Assembly: GCF_002379085.1 (NCBI RefSeq)
Contig: NZ_NBZW01000033.1
Coordinates: 1 to 45,266 of the forward strand
Length of the DNA stretch: 45,266 bases
DNA from: Polaromonas sp. AET17H-212
Lineage (GTDB): Bacteria > Pseudomonadota > Gammaproteobacteria > Burkholderiales > Burkholderiaceae_C
Direction: 5' to 3'
The notes beneath the pieces are model-generated. The model saw only the letters and a list, made by a program, of their open reading frames with translations, was not told the DNA's origin and made no database searches. Below are positions 8,301-16,075 of this stretch, one piece after another. Position 1 is the first letter of the stretch. Each line of letters begins with the position of its first letter. The translations under genes were made by a program, and so were the position numbers.

Positions 8301-10195
8301 GACTGGCCCTCCTTCGCGCCGCGCAGGCGCGACAGCAGTTGCTGGACAAAGCCGGCAATCCCTTGCGGAAACAGCAGCACCAGGATCAGGATGATGGCGC
8401 CCAGCATGGCGCGCCAGTAGTCGGTGTTGCGCGCCACCGTGTCGTGCAGCCAAGTGAAGGTGACGGCGCCGACAATGGGCCCCACCAGCGTCTGCACGCC
8501 GCCCAGCAGCACCATGACCAGGCCGTCGATGGATTTGCTCACATGCAGGCTTTCCGGGGAAATGCTGCCTTTGGAGAAGGCATACAGCGCACCGGCCAGG
8601 CCCGCGAAGGTGCCGGCGATGACAAAAGCCACCCATTGCAGGCGCTTGACGTCGATGCCGATCGCGTCGGAGCGAAGCACCGAATCGCGTGCGGCACGCA
8701 TGGCGTAACCAAAGGGTGAATACAGCATGCGGTGCATCATCAGCACCGCCCCGGCCACCAGCGCCAGCGTCAGGTAGTAGTACATCTTCTTGTCGGCCAG
8801 CCATTCGGAGGGCCAGACGCCGGTCAGGCCGTTGCTGCCACCGGTGAAGGCATCCCACTGGTAGCAGATCGCCCAGGTGATCTGGGCAAACGCCAGCGTC
8901 AGCATGGCCAGGTACACACCCGACAGGCGGACACAAAACCAGCCGTAGACAAAGGCCCCCAGCGCCGCCAACGCAGGCGCGACGACCAGCGCCACCTCCA
9001 TCGGCAGGTTCAGGCTGCGCACCAGCAGGGCCGCGGCGTAGGCCCCCAGGCCGAAGTAGGCTGCATGGCCAAAGGAATGCATGCCGGCCGGCCCCATGAT
9101 GAAGTGCAGGCTGGCCGCAAACAGCACGGCCACCAGCAGGTCGATCAGCAGGACCGTCACGTAGGGCGACTGTGCGGTCAGCGCAGGCATCAGCACCAGC
9201 AGGGCCAGCAGGGCGGCGGCGCCGAACTTGTAGAGGCGATCGGGCGGGCGCAGGGGCTCCTCCGCCGTGCCGGCATGACGGCTGGTCGCCTGCGGCCGGC
9301 CGAACAGGCCCCAGGGACGGGCCACCAGCACGATGGCCATCACGAGAAACTCCACCACCAGGGTGAGTTTGGAAAACGAAATGCTGACGCCCCAGATTTC
9401 CACCAGTCCCAGCCAGATGCAGATGGCCTTCAGCTCGGCAATCAGCAGCGCCGCCACATAGGCGCCGGGGATCGAGCCCATGCCGCCCACCACCACCACC
9501 ACAAAGGCGGCGCCGATGATGTTGAGGTCCATCTCGAGGTTGGCGGGTTCGCGCGGCAGCTGCAGCGCGCCGCCCAGGCCTGCCAGCAGCGCCCCCAGCG
9601 CAAACACCGCGGTGAACAGCCAGGCCTGGTTGACACCCAACGCGCTGACCATCTCCCGGTCCTGTGTGGCGGCGCGCACCAGCGTGCCCCAGCGGGTTTT
9701 GGTCAGCAGCAGCCAGAGCAGGCCCAGCACCACCGGGCCGGCAACGATCAGGAACAGGTCATAGGATGGAAATTGCCGGCCAAGGATGGACACCGACCCT
9801 GTCAGGCCGGGTGCCCGCGGGCCGAGCAACTCCTCCGGCCCCCAGAACCACAACACCCCGTCCTTGATCACCAGACCCAGCGCAAAGGTGGCCAGCAGCT
9901 GGAACAGCTCGGGCGCGCGGTAAATGCGGCGCAGCAGCAGGACCTCGACCAGCGCCCCGAGCACACCGACGGCCAGCGCGGCCAGCAGCAGGGCCGGCCA
10001 GAAGCCGATCGTGCCGCCCAGGGTGGCCACCAGCGAATAGGCCACATAAATGCCGACCATGAAAAAGGAGCCGTGCGCAAAGTTGACGATGCGCGTCACG
10101 CCAAAGATCAGCGACAGCCCGGCTGCCACCAGAAACAGCGACGACGCACCGGCCAGACCGTTGAGCAACTGGACGACAAAGCCTGAAAAGCTCAT
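8297..10195 (-). CDS. Fused LivH-LivM permease of the nicotinate-cluster importer
   Basis: This inner-membrane protein of 632 residues joins two permeases usually encoded separately. The first half (about 1-295) is LivH-like: NGLAGASSLFLVAAGLSLIF, then GVTRIVNFAHGSFFMVG, and a VVVVGGMGSIPGAYVAALL loop. A linker at about 300-325 (GRPQATSRHAGTAEEPLRPP) leads to a LivM-like half with GPAGMHSFGHAAYFGLGAYA and GLVMVLLGGVQTLVGPIVGA. Each half shows multiple hydrophobic helices and the EAA-type cytoplasmic loop that docks on the ATPases. The ATG at 10195 has AAAAAAAGG upstream. The gene is flanked by livK (151 bases upstream) and livG (four-base overlap). Such fusions occur elsewhere in Burkholderiales, so this is unusual but unlikely to be an assembly error. 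Confidence 0.92.
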   Translation of the reverse strand: MSFSGFVVQLLNGLAGASSLFLVAAGLSLIFGVTRIVNFAHGSFFMVGIYVAYSLVATLGGTIGFWPALLLAALAVGVLGALVEVLLLRRIYRAPELFQLLATFALGLVIKDGVLWFWGPEELLGPRAPGLTGSVSILGRQFPSYDLFLIVAGPVVLGLLWLLLTKTRWGTLVRAATQDREMVSALGVNQAWLFTAVFALGALLAGLGGALQLPREPANLEMDLNIIGAAFVVVVVGGMGSIPGAYVAALLIAELKAICIWLGLVEIWGVSISFSKLTLVVEFLVMAIVLVARPWGLFGRPQATSRHAGTAEEPLRPPDRLYKFGAAALLALLVLMPALTAQSPYVTVLLIDLLVAVLFAASLHFIMGPAGMHSFGHAAYFGLGAYAAALLVRSLNLPMEVALVVAPALAALGAFVYGWFCVRLSGVYLAMLTLAFAQITWAICYQWDAFTGGSNGLTGVWPSEWLADKKMYYYLTLALVAGAVLMMHRMLYSPFGYAMRAARDSVLRSDAIGIDVKRLQWVAFVIAGTFAGLAGALYAFSKGSISPESLHVSKSIDGLVMVLLGGVQTLVGPIVGAVTFTWLHDTVARNTDYWRAMLGAIILILVLLFPQGIAGFVQQLLSRLRGAKEGQS

Positions 10196-10294
10196 GAATT
10201 ACCTTTTTTTGCGGGAAGAGGCAGCCCCTTGCAGGCGCCATGACAGACGGGGCGCCGTGCAGGAGTCCATCGCCGGCGACACCTGCGACCGGCA

Positions 10295-10313
10295 CCCGCG
10301 CGCAAGGCGCGGG
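10295..10313 (-). other. Stem-loop in the livK-livHM gap
   Basis: The gap between the binding-protein gene and the permease gene (10196-10346) holds a seven-pair GC stem, CCCGCGC / GCGCGGG, with a five-base loop. No T-run follows, so it is not a classic terminator. In binding-protein transport operons such hairpins often stabilise the upstream mRNA so that more binding protein than permease is made; that role is inferred here. Confidence 0.4.
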
Positions 10314-10346
10314 ACCGAACCTGGTTTCGCCGCGGCGCCAGCCTGA

Positions 10347-11552
10347 TCAGTCGGCGGGGCGCAACTTCTTGAGTTCTGCGGCTGAGGGTTGGAACTTCGC
10401 GCCGTCCATGTAGCGGTAGTCCACCATCACACCCTTGCCACCCTCGTTCTTGGTGCGCCCGACGTAGGCACCCATGGTGGACTGGTGGTCTTCAGGACGG
10501 TAAACGACGGGACCAAAAGGCGTGCTGACCTTCAGGCCGCTGAAGGCCGCGATCATCTTTTCGGTATCCGTGGACTTGGCTTTTTTCATGCCTTCGGCCA
10601 GCGACTTGATGGCGCTGTAACCCACGACGGAACCGAGGCGCGGATAGTCCTTGTACTTGCCGTGGTAGGCCAGAAAGAAGGCCTTGTGCTCGGGTGTCTG
10701 GATGCCGTACCACGGGTAACCGGTGACCAGCCAGCCGTTGGGCGTCTCATCCTTCAGCGGATCCAGGTACTCGGGCTCGCCAGTCAGCAGGCTGACGACT
10801 TCGCGGCCCTGGAACAGGCCGCGGGTGTTGCCCTCACGCACGAACTTGGACAGGTCGGCACCGAACAGCACATTGAAAATGGCGTCCGGCTTGGCATCGG
10901 CCAGGGCCTGCACCACGCTGCCGGAGTCCACCTTGCCCAGCGGCGGCGCCTGTTCGGCGACGAACTCCACATCGGGCTGCGCCTCTTTGAGCAGCTTCTT
11001 GAAGCTGGCGGCCGCGGACTGGCCGTATTCATAGTTGGGGTAAACCACGGCCCAGCGCTTTTTCTTCATCGCGGCCGCATCGGGCACCAGCATGGCCACC
11101 TGCATGTAGGTGGAAGCGCGCAGGCGGTAGGTGTAGCGGTTGCCGTTCTGCCAGACGATCTTGTCGGTCAGCGGCTCAGCGGCAAGAAAGAAAAATTTCT
11201 TCTGTTTCGCGAAGTCCGTCAGTGCCAGGCCAATGTGCGAGAGAAAGGAGCCGGTAAGCACATCCACCTTCTCGCGCGAAACCAGCTCCTCGGCCGCACG
11301 GACCGCGTCACCGGGGTTGGCGTTGTCGTCGCGGACGATCAGCTCGACCTTCTTGCCGTTGACACCGCCGGCGGCATTGATTTCCTCGACCGCCAGCTCC
11401 ATGCCCTTCTTGTAAGGCTCGAGAAAGGCGGGCTGGGCCTTGTAGCTGTTGATCTCGCCAATCTTGATGACGCCCTGCGCGTGGGCGGTCCCCAGCGAGG
11501 TCATCAGACCCAGAAAAGTCATGGTGCCCAGCATCTTGTATTGCATCTTCAT
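10347..11552 (-). CDS. livK: LIV-type periplasmic substrate-binding protein, nicotinate cluster
   Basis: This periplasmic receptor captures the substrate for the importer encoded downstream. The 401-residue precursor starts with a signal peptide (about residues 1-26: charged MKMQYK, hydrophobic core, cleavage near AHAQ). A type-I periplasmic binding fold follows, with VIKIGEINSYKAQPAFLEPYKKGMELA and the INAAGGVNGKKVELIVRDD segment typical of Peripla_BP_6 proteins. The ATG at 11552 is preceded by CAGGAG at a good distance; the longer open frame upstream lacks a signal peptide. It lies between the two AA_synth genes' downstream end and the permease. The ligand cannot be read from sequence; nicotinate, 6-hydroxynicotinate or a dicarboxylate are reasonable guesses. 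Confidence 0.92.
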   Translation of the reverse strand: MKMQYKMLGTMTFLGLMTSLGTAHAQGVIKIGEINSYKAQPAFLEPYKKGMELAVEEINAAGGVNGKKVELIVRDDNANPGDAVRAAEELVSREKVDVLTGSFLSHIGLALTDFAKQKKFFFLAAEPLTDKIVWQNGNRYTYRLRASTYMQVAMLVPDAAAMKKKRWAVVYPNYEYGQSAAASFKKLLKEAQPDVEFVAEQAPPLGKVDSGSVVQALADAKPDAIFNVLFGADLSKFVREGNTRGLFQGREVVSLLTGEPEYLDPLKDETPNGWLVTGYPWYGIQTPEHKAFFLAYHGKYKDYPRLGSVVGYSAIKSLAEGMKKAKSTDTEKMIAAFSGLKVSTPFGPVVYRPEDHQSTMGAYVGRTKNEGGKGVMVDYRYMDGAKFQPSAAELKKLRPAD

Positions 11553-11601
11553 AAAAAACTCCTGCTTGTCGTGGATCGGAATGGTTGGTGAGGAGCGCCG
11601 C

Positions 11602-12186
11602 TTACCGGAGCCCGTCCTCGCCCTGGATGTCGTGGACTTGCAAGCCGCCCACGCGCGGTAGTGGCCGGCCGCTGTCCGTGACGACGACAGCGACCACAAT
11701 TTCATTGGCACGCGGTGCGTCGGCGACACGCGCCTCCATGGCGTCGAAATGACTGCGCACAAAAGCGGCGTCCTTGTGTCCCAGCGGCACGTCGATCGCG
11801 GTACCCAGGCCGCCCCGCTTCTTGCTGGAGGGCACGAGGGCCGCGCCCTTCTCGACCGCCAGGCGCAGGGGCGCACCGAGCTTGGGATGCAGAATGGCCG
11901 CGGCGTGCTCCAGCTCTCCGGCCTCGCCGACAATCGCCGCCTTGCCGTAGCTTTGCGCCTGACCGGGCGAAATGCCGAGCGCCTGCACACATTTGGCGCC
12001 CAGCAGGCCGCCCAGCTCTTCTCCAATGGCGATCAGCTCGTCGAGGTTCTCCACATACTTGCCGGCAAACGGATTGTCGATCACCGCCATGGCCAGCGCC
12101 CGCCGTGTCGGCGGATGGACCGCTTGCCCCATTTCCATCCGGGTCTCGTCGACCTGGACGATGATTTTTCTGATGCTGGCTGTCAT
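11602..12186 (-). CDS. Amino acid synthesis (AA_synth / DUF1185) family protein, paralogue A
   Basis: This 194-residue cytoplasmic protein belongs to a family named for a presumed role in amino acid synthesis, but I know of no established reaction. Conserved-looking segments are NPFAGKYVENLDEL, YGKAAIVGEAGELEHAAAILHP, VPSSKKRGGLGTAIDVPLGHKDAAFVRSHFDAME and a C-terminal RVGGLQVHDI. These same blocks occur in the adjacent gene, so the two are paralogues and may form one heteromeric enzyme. No signal peptide or membrane segment is visible. The gene lies 41 bases after paralogue B and 49 bases before livK, within the operon headed by the 6-hydroxynicotinate reductase. A role in processing the ring-opened product, or in ring chemistry itself, is possible but is only inferred. 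Confidence 0.85.
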   Translation of the reverse strand: MTASIRKIIVQVDETRMEMGQAVHPPTRRALAMAVIDNPFAGKYVENLDELIAIGEELGGLLGAKCVQALGISPGQAQSYGKAAIVGEAGELEHAAAILHPKLGAPLRLAVEKGAALVPSSKKRGGLGTAIDVPLGHKDAAFVRSHFDAMEARVADAPRANEIVVAVVVTDSGRPLPRVGGLQVHDIQGEDGLR

Positions 12187-12227
12187 GCTGTTTCTTCCTT
12201 GCGTATTGTCATTGTGTCGATGGCGCC

Positions 12228-12869
12228 TCAGCGCAGGCCGTCCCACTTGCTGATGGCGTGGGCGGCCAGCCCCCCCACCCGCGCGTGGACACGGGGACCG
12301 GTACTCATGGCAAGAATAAAGACGATTTCATCCGGCAGGGGGGCGCCGGGAACGCGTACCTCGATCGCGTCAAAATGACTGCGCACGTAGGCGGCATTGA
12401 TGTGTGTCAGCGGCACATCCAGCGCCGTGCCGGGCCCGCCCACTTTCTTGGTCGAGGGCACGATGGACAGGGCATTGCCGGGGCGGCCGGATTTTTCCTC
12501 GCCCTGCCCTTTGGCATACGCCGCAGCATCACCCTTCCAGCCCAGCAGCTCCCGCATCGCATAACCGCCGGGCACATGCCAGAGCGCACCGTGCTCAAGC
12601 TCGCCCGCCGCACCAACGATCGCCCCCTTGCCGTAACCTTCGATACGCTCCGCCGGCACGTCCATCGCCGCGCGCAGCCGTTCGGCCATGTCGATACCGA
12701 CGGGCTGAAGCGCGTCCATCATGGGCAGGATGTCGGGCTCGTAGCGGCCCGCAAACGGATTGGTCAGCACGGCAGCAATGGCGCCGCGCATCAGCGGCAC
12801 CGGGGCGACCGGACCGAACTCGTGCCAGATCTGCTCCACGTGCGTAAAGATGCGTCGTATTTCAATCAT
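12228..12869 (-). CDS. Amino acid synthesis (AA_synth / DUF1185) family protein, paralogue B
   Basis: The 213-residue product shares the block order of its neighbour: NPFAGRYEPDILPMMDAL, YGKGAIVGAAGELEHGALWH, VPSTKKVGGPGTALDVPLTH, AAYVRSHFDAIEVRVPGAPLPDEI and ARVGGLAAHAI. It carries an extra insert between the GELEHG and PSTKK blocks (about residues 110-135: GWKGDAAAYAKGQGEEKSG). I took the ATG at 12869 because it begins MIEIRRIFTHVEQI, the normal family N-terminus; an ATG 18 bases upstream (12887) is possible. The UPF0280 stop is 22 bases upstream. The invariant Glu-His and Lys-Lys pairs in both paralogues are candidate active-site residues. The reaction is unknown. Confidence 0.85.
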   Translation of the reverse strand: MIEIRRIFTHVEQIWHEFGPVAPVPLMRGAIAAVLTNPFAGRYEPDILPMMDALQPVGIDMAERLRAAMDVPAERIEGYGKGAIVGAAGELEHGALWHVPGGYAMRELLGWKGDAAAYAKGQGEEKSGRPGNALSIVPSTKKVGGPGTALDVPLTHINAAYVRSHFDAIEVRVPGAPLPDEIVFILAMSTGPRVHARVGGLAAHAISKWDGLR

Positions 12870-12891
12870 CGGTTTGCGTCCATCCATTTCA

Positions 12892-13809
12892 TTAAGCAAA
12901 TACTGAACCAACCTGCAGACCCCGGCCGCCTGCAGGCAGGTTTTCCACGGCAGGCGCATGCGCCGCACCGGTGGTCACCACCTGATTCTGGCAAACCAGC
13001 GCGGCCGACCAGATCAGGCCCGCGGCGCGCAAGGCCTGCGCGCGCTTCAGGCCCGCCAGCAAGGCCTGCTGCACCAGCGCCGGCTCCAGCGGCGGCACAT
13101 CCACCGTGACGGGTATGGCACCCAGGTCGCAATCATCCTTCAATTCGCAGGCCGGCCGGCGCTGGATGCGCGCATCGGGCAAATCGACCGCGTTGGCAAT
13201 CACGGTGGCTGCGGCATCGGCCTCGGACGCGGTGCGTGCGAGCACCGTGACGCTGTCGGCGATGCCCAGTGAAAAGCTGCGGCCGCGCCAGCCGCTGGTG
13301 GCCACGCCGCGCACGGGCAACCCACTGGCCACCTCGAACTGGCCGTCGGTCTGCACCCCCTCAAGAATCTCGTCCACACTCAGGCGCGACAGATCGGCAT
13401 ACAGGCCGATGCGCACCGACTGCGAGGGGGTGAGGTGCAGGGCAATGTCGCCGCCATTGTTGACCCAGGCACGCGTCACGCCGCTGATGGCGTAACAGGC
13501 CACCAGCTCCTGCGCCACGGCACCGGCCACCGCGGCCATCGGGGTGATGAAACTGCTTTGATAAGGCTGGCAGGCTTGCCACATGCGCCGTGCAATGGGC
13601 CCCCGCAAGGGGCAGTCGCCGCTCACCGGTTGCCGCAGGGCAGCCAGCTCCTGCACCAGTTCGTCCAGCATGCCGGAGAAACGCTTCCACGCCGCCGCAT
13701 GGGCAGCCTCCACACCGTCCGGGCTGCCGCTGGCCCCAAGGACGATGTCCATGGGACCGTGCTGGAAATGCCAGCGGCCATCGGGCAACAGCGTGCGTTG
13801 GGCAGCCAT
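12892..13809 (-). CDS. UPF0280 family protein (ApbE-like fold)
   Basis: This protein of 305 residues is uncharacterised. Its family is related to ApbE-type FAD:protein FMN transferases, although I cannot see the canonical ApbE metal and flavin motifs. Visible landmarks are FQHGPMDIVLGASG near the N-terminus, SSFITPMAAVAGAVAQELVACY, the AWVNNGGDIALHL motif at mid-length, GVATSGWRGRSFSLGIADSVTVLA and ASEADAAATVIANAVDLP. The NNGGD and SEADAAATVIANAVD patterns recall ApbE-family core motifs. It starts 12 bases after the 6-hydroxynicotinate reductase stop, so the two are translated in sequence. Because that reductase family carries flavin and iron-sulfur groups, a cofactor-related job is plausible; this is a guess from context. 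Confidence 0.85.
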   Translation of the reverse strand: MAAQRTLLPDGRWHFQHGPMDIVLGASGSPDGVEAAHAAAWKRFSGMLDELVQELAALRQPVSGDCPLRGPIARRMWQACQPYQSSFITPMAAVAGAVAQELVACYAISGVTRAWVNNGGDIALHLTPSQSVRIGLYADLSRLSVDEILEGVQTDGQFEVASGLPVRGVATSGWRGRSFSLGIADSVTVLARTASEADAAATVIANAVDLPDARIQRRPACELKDDCDLGAIPVTVDVPPLEPALVQQALLAGLKRAQALRAAGLIWSAALVCQNQVVTTGAAHAPAVENLPAGGRGLQVGSVFA

Positions 13810-13821
13810 GCGTCGCCTGCC

Positions 13822-15444
13822 TCAGCCCAGCAGTGGCGGTCGCGCGAGCGGCCAGGGATTGACTGCGGGCAAGGGCAGCCACTGGCGGGCCGTGGGCGCA
13901 CCTTCGTTGTGCCACGCTCCCCGGCGCAGTGCATCTTCCAGCGTGCGCACATGGTCCATGTGGCCGCCCAGCGCACGGTAGTCGTCGAGCTTCATGCTGA
14001 ATTCAATGGGTGCGACGATGGCCGGCGTGGGCACGGTGCCGAAGCTGTTGTCCGGCATGCGCATGACGTCGACCATCACGGTGATCCCGCCGCCTGGCCA
14101 GATATAGGCGGGCGCGCCGCCGCAGGTGACATTGACCAGCGCATCCTTGATGGCGCGTGTCAGCAGGACCGGGTTTTCCGTGACACCGGCACGCAGGCTG
14201 CCGCCGGCGCCGCCCAGGAAAAGCACGGTGGTCAGCGAAGGCTCGCAGTTTTCGCCGATGCGCTCGACAATGCGACGCACGTCGTCGGGCATGTCCTGCT
14301 CCACCGGCTGGAGCTGGTCGTCGAGCACATACCAGCTCGCGTGCTCGCCGGTGGTCGATGTCATGAGCAGGCGCAGTCCGGGCCAGGCCGCCTCGGCATC
14401 CCAGCTCTCGATGATGGCCAGCGGATCGTCGATGTCCGTGCCGCCCCATCCGGTGCCGGGGTTGGCCACCTGGAAATAGCGTCCCGGCGTGGATTTGCGG
14501 CCCCGCATCCTGATGCCCGAGGGGCGCATGTCCAGGCAGCGGCCGGCCTGGTGCTCGGTCAGCACACCGGTGATGTGGTCGTCAACCACCACCACCTCGT
14601 CGAGCTTGCCAAAAAACTGCTTCGCAAAAATGCCGATGGTGGCCGAGCCGCAGCCCACACGCATGCGTTTTTCCTCCACCCCGTTGACGATGGGTGCGCG
14701 GCCGGCCTGGATCAGGATCTGGGAGCCGCCGTCAATCGTGAGTTCGGCCGCTTGCTTGTTGCCCAGCGCCATCATCATCTCGACCGTCACGCGGCCTTCT
14801 TTCTTGCTGCCGCCGGTCAAGTGGTGCACGCCGCCCAGCGACAACATCTGGGAACCGTATTCCGCCGTGGTCACATGGCCCACCACTTCGCCCTTGCAGC
14901 GCACATTGGCCTGCTCGGCGCCAAGGAAACGGTCGGTGTCTATCTTCACCTTGAGGCTGCAATAACTGAAGATGCCTTCGGTGACCACGGTCACGAGGTC
15001 CACCCCCGCAGCCTGGGAGGACACGATGAACGGTGCCGGCTTGTAGTCGGGATAGGTCGTCGAGGAACCCACGCCGGTGATGAAGACCTCGTCGGCCAGC
15101 AGCAGGTCGCCGCTCCAGGGGGTCTCCTCCGGCAATGCGGCCAGATCAGGCGTATCCCCGGCAACGGGACGGGCGGTGAACGGCACGAGCACCGGCTCCC
15201 CGCCCTCCAGGGTGCGGCGCAGCAGCAGCACGGGGTCGACCCGAACCAGCGTACCGCCCTGGTTGGCATACCGGTCGCAGGCGCCACTGCGTCCGTCGGA
15301 AATCTGGCACAGCACCGGACAGGCGTTGCATTCGATCTTCTCGCTGTTCATCCGCTCGCTGCGCGGCCGGGCCTTTTCCAGGACCTGGGGAAGCCCCGGG
15401 GAATCCATGCCGGGTAATCCGTCCGTTTTTGTATGCTCGGTCAT
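13822..15444 (-). CDS. hnr: 6-hydroxynicotinate reductase homologue
   Basis: This protein probably reduces 6-hydroxynicotinate to 1,4,5,6-tetrahydro-6-oxonicotinate with reduced ferredoxin. The 540-residue product opens with a four-Cys cluster site, Cys39-x2-Cys42-x3-Cys46-x9-Cys56 (ECNACPVLC then GRSGAC), as expected for the iron-sulfur flavoprotein described in Eubacterium barkeri. Further landmarks are FITGVGSSTTYPDYKPAPFI, VVTEGIFSYCSLKVKIDTD, VDDHITGVLTEHQAG and TCGGAPAYIWPGGGITVMVD. I chose ATG 15444, which has GAAGG nine bases upstream; ATGs at 15471 and 15483 lack a usable site, and 15483 would crowd the first operator. It is the first gene of the leftward operon and faces the ferredoxin gene across a divergent promoter. 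Assignment rests on remembered family resemblance plus neighbouring ferredoxin, reductase and enamidase. Confidence 0.83.
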   Translation of the reverse strand: MTEHTKTDGLPGMDSPGLPQVLEKARPRSERMNSEKIECNACPVLCQISDGRSGACDRYANQGGTLVRVDPVLLLRRTLEGGEPVLVPFTARPVAGDTPDLAALPEETPWSGDLLLADEVFITGVGSSTTYPDYKPAPFIVSSQAAGVDLVTVVTEGIFSYCSLKVKIDTDRFLGAEQANVRCKGEVVGHVTTAEYGSQMLSLGGVHHLTGGSKKEGRVTVEMMMALGNKQAAELTIDGGSQILIQAGRAPIVNGVEEKRMRVGCGSATIGIFAKQFFGKLDEVVVVDDHITGVLTEHQAGRCLDMRPSGIRMRGRKSTPGRYFQVANPGTGWGGTDIDDPLAIIESWDAEAAWPGLRLLMTSTTGEHASWYVLDDQLQPVEQDMPDDVRRIVERIGENCEPSLTTVLFLGGAGGSLRAGVTENPVLLTRAIKDALVNVTCGGAPAYIWPGGGITVMVDVMRMPDNSFGTVPTPAIVAPIEFSMKLDDYRALGGHMDHVRTLEDALRRGAWHNEGAPTARQWLPLPAVNPWPLARPPLLG

Positions 15445-15488
15445 CGTGTTTGCCTTCGTCCTGCCGGTCATCCTGCGCGTCATTCCAG

Positions 15489-15555
15489 ATGTAGCACTTG
15501 CTCAACTTTGATGTTGCACTTGCTACATTTAAAATCAATGTAGCGCATCCACATG
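15489..15555. promoter_or_regulatory. Operator-like 18-bp sites O1, O2, O3 on the hnr side of the divergent promoter
   Basis: Three similar sites lie upstream of the hnr start. O2 (15511-15528, ATGTTGCACTTGCTACAT) is an imperfect inverted repeat, 14 of 18 positions self-complementary. O1 (15489-15506) keeps the left half ATGTAGCACTTGCT with a decayed right end, and O3 (15538-15555) starts ATGTAGCGCA. O1 and O2 begin exactly 22 bases apart, about two helical turns. Size and symmetry suit a TetR-family repressor, and one is encoded at 16969. Binding is inferred. Confidence 0.65.
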
Positions 15556-15583
15556 GCCCGCGCAATAGTGTTTACACGTCAAA

Positions 15584-15597
15584 TCCGGAATTCCGGA
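15584..15597. promoter_or_regulatory. Perfect 14-bp palindrome in the divergent promoter
   Basis: TCCGGAATTCCGGA is fully self-complementary and lies between the two operator groups, close to the middle of the hnr-fdxA divergent region. It differs in sequence from the ATGT-type sites, so it may bind a second regulator or form part of a core promoter. I could not place convincing -35/-10 pairs around it. Confidence 0.45.
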
Positions 15598-15601
15598 AAA
15601 A

Positions 15602-15641
15602 ATGTCGGGGACACTACATTTAAATGTTGCGTTCACTACAT
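15602..15641. promoter_or_regulatory. Operator-like 18-bp sites O4 and O5 on the fdxA side of the divergent promoter
   Basis: O4 (15602-15619, ATGTCGGGGACACTACAT) and O5 (15624-15641, ATGTTGCGTTCACTACAT) share the ATGT-N8-CTACAT frame of O2. Their starts are 22 bases apart, the same spacing as O1-O2. O5 ends 65 bases before the ferredoxin ATG. A mirrored arrangement of paired sites beside each gene suggests coordinated control of both operons by one dimeric repressor, most simply the local TetR protein. Confidence 0.65.
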
Positions 15642-15706
15642 TTGTATGGCACATTGAAGCCATCGACCGCCGGCGGCCCTCCCGGCCGCCCCCTCTCAAG
15701 GACCTC

Positions 15707-16036
15707 ATGACCCACGTCGTCACCGATGCCTGCATCAAGTGCAAATACACGGATTGCGTGGACGTCTGTCCGGTCGACTGCTTCAAGGAAGGTCCCGACT
15801 TTCTGGTGATCGATCCGGACGAGTGCATTGACTGTGCCGTGTGTATTCCCGAGTGTCCGGTCAACGCCATTTATGCCGATACGGACACGCCCGCGCAGTT
15901 CGAACCCTTTTTCGAGCTGAACCAGCGCCTCGCCAGACAATGGCCCACCATTTCCAGGCGCATCGCGCCCCTGGCGACGGCGGAGCAATGGAAAGACAAA
16001 ACCGGTAAGCTGGCGAGCATCCAATTCGACAGCTGA
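15707..16036 (+). CDS. fdxA: Seven-iron ferredoxin (FdxA type)
   Basis: This small soluble electron carrier holds one [3Fe-4S] and one [4Fe-4S] cluster. The 109-residue product has Cys9, Cys17 and Cys21 in the first motif ([20 protein letters not shown]) and Cys40, Cys43, Cys46 and Cys50 in the second ([18 protein letters not shown]). A C-terminal extension with [10 protein letters not shown] is normal for FdxA. The ATG at 15707 gives the family N-terminus [17 protein letters not shown]; the frame stays open upstream to 15602, but that part crosses the operators. Next to a ferredoxin-NADP reductase and opposite the ring reductase, it probably supplies low-potential electrons to 6-hydroxynicotinate reduction. 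That role is inferred; the family is certain. Confidence 0.95.
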   Translation: MTHVVTDACIKCKYTDCVDVCPVDCFKEGPDFLVIDPDECIDCAVCIPECPVNAIYADTDTPAQFEPFFELNQRLARQWPTISRRIAPLATAEQWKDKTGKLASIQFDS

Positions 16037-16075
16037 ACCCTTCAACCCGAACCTCCAGCCCCCACATCCATCACC

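Noticed and set aside
8732..10186. 484-codon open frame on the plus strand
   Set aside because: It is antisense to the fused permease, with a highly repetitive Gln/His/Arg composition and no start signal.
13435..15417. Long open frame on the plus strand
   Set aside because: It is antisense to hnr and UPF0280, rich in His/Gln/Arg as expected from a GC-rich shadow, and matches no family.
15445..15483. Earlier ATG starts for hnr (15471, 15483)
   Set aside because: No usable ribosome site, an unlikely basic leader, and the start would lie a few bases from operator O1.
15602..15706. Longer ferredoxin starting at 15602
   Set aside because: The extra residues are not part of FdxA and the region carries operators O4 and O5.
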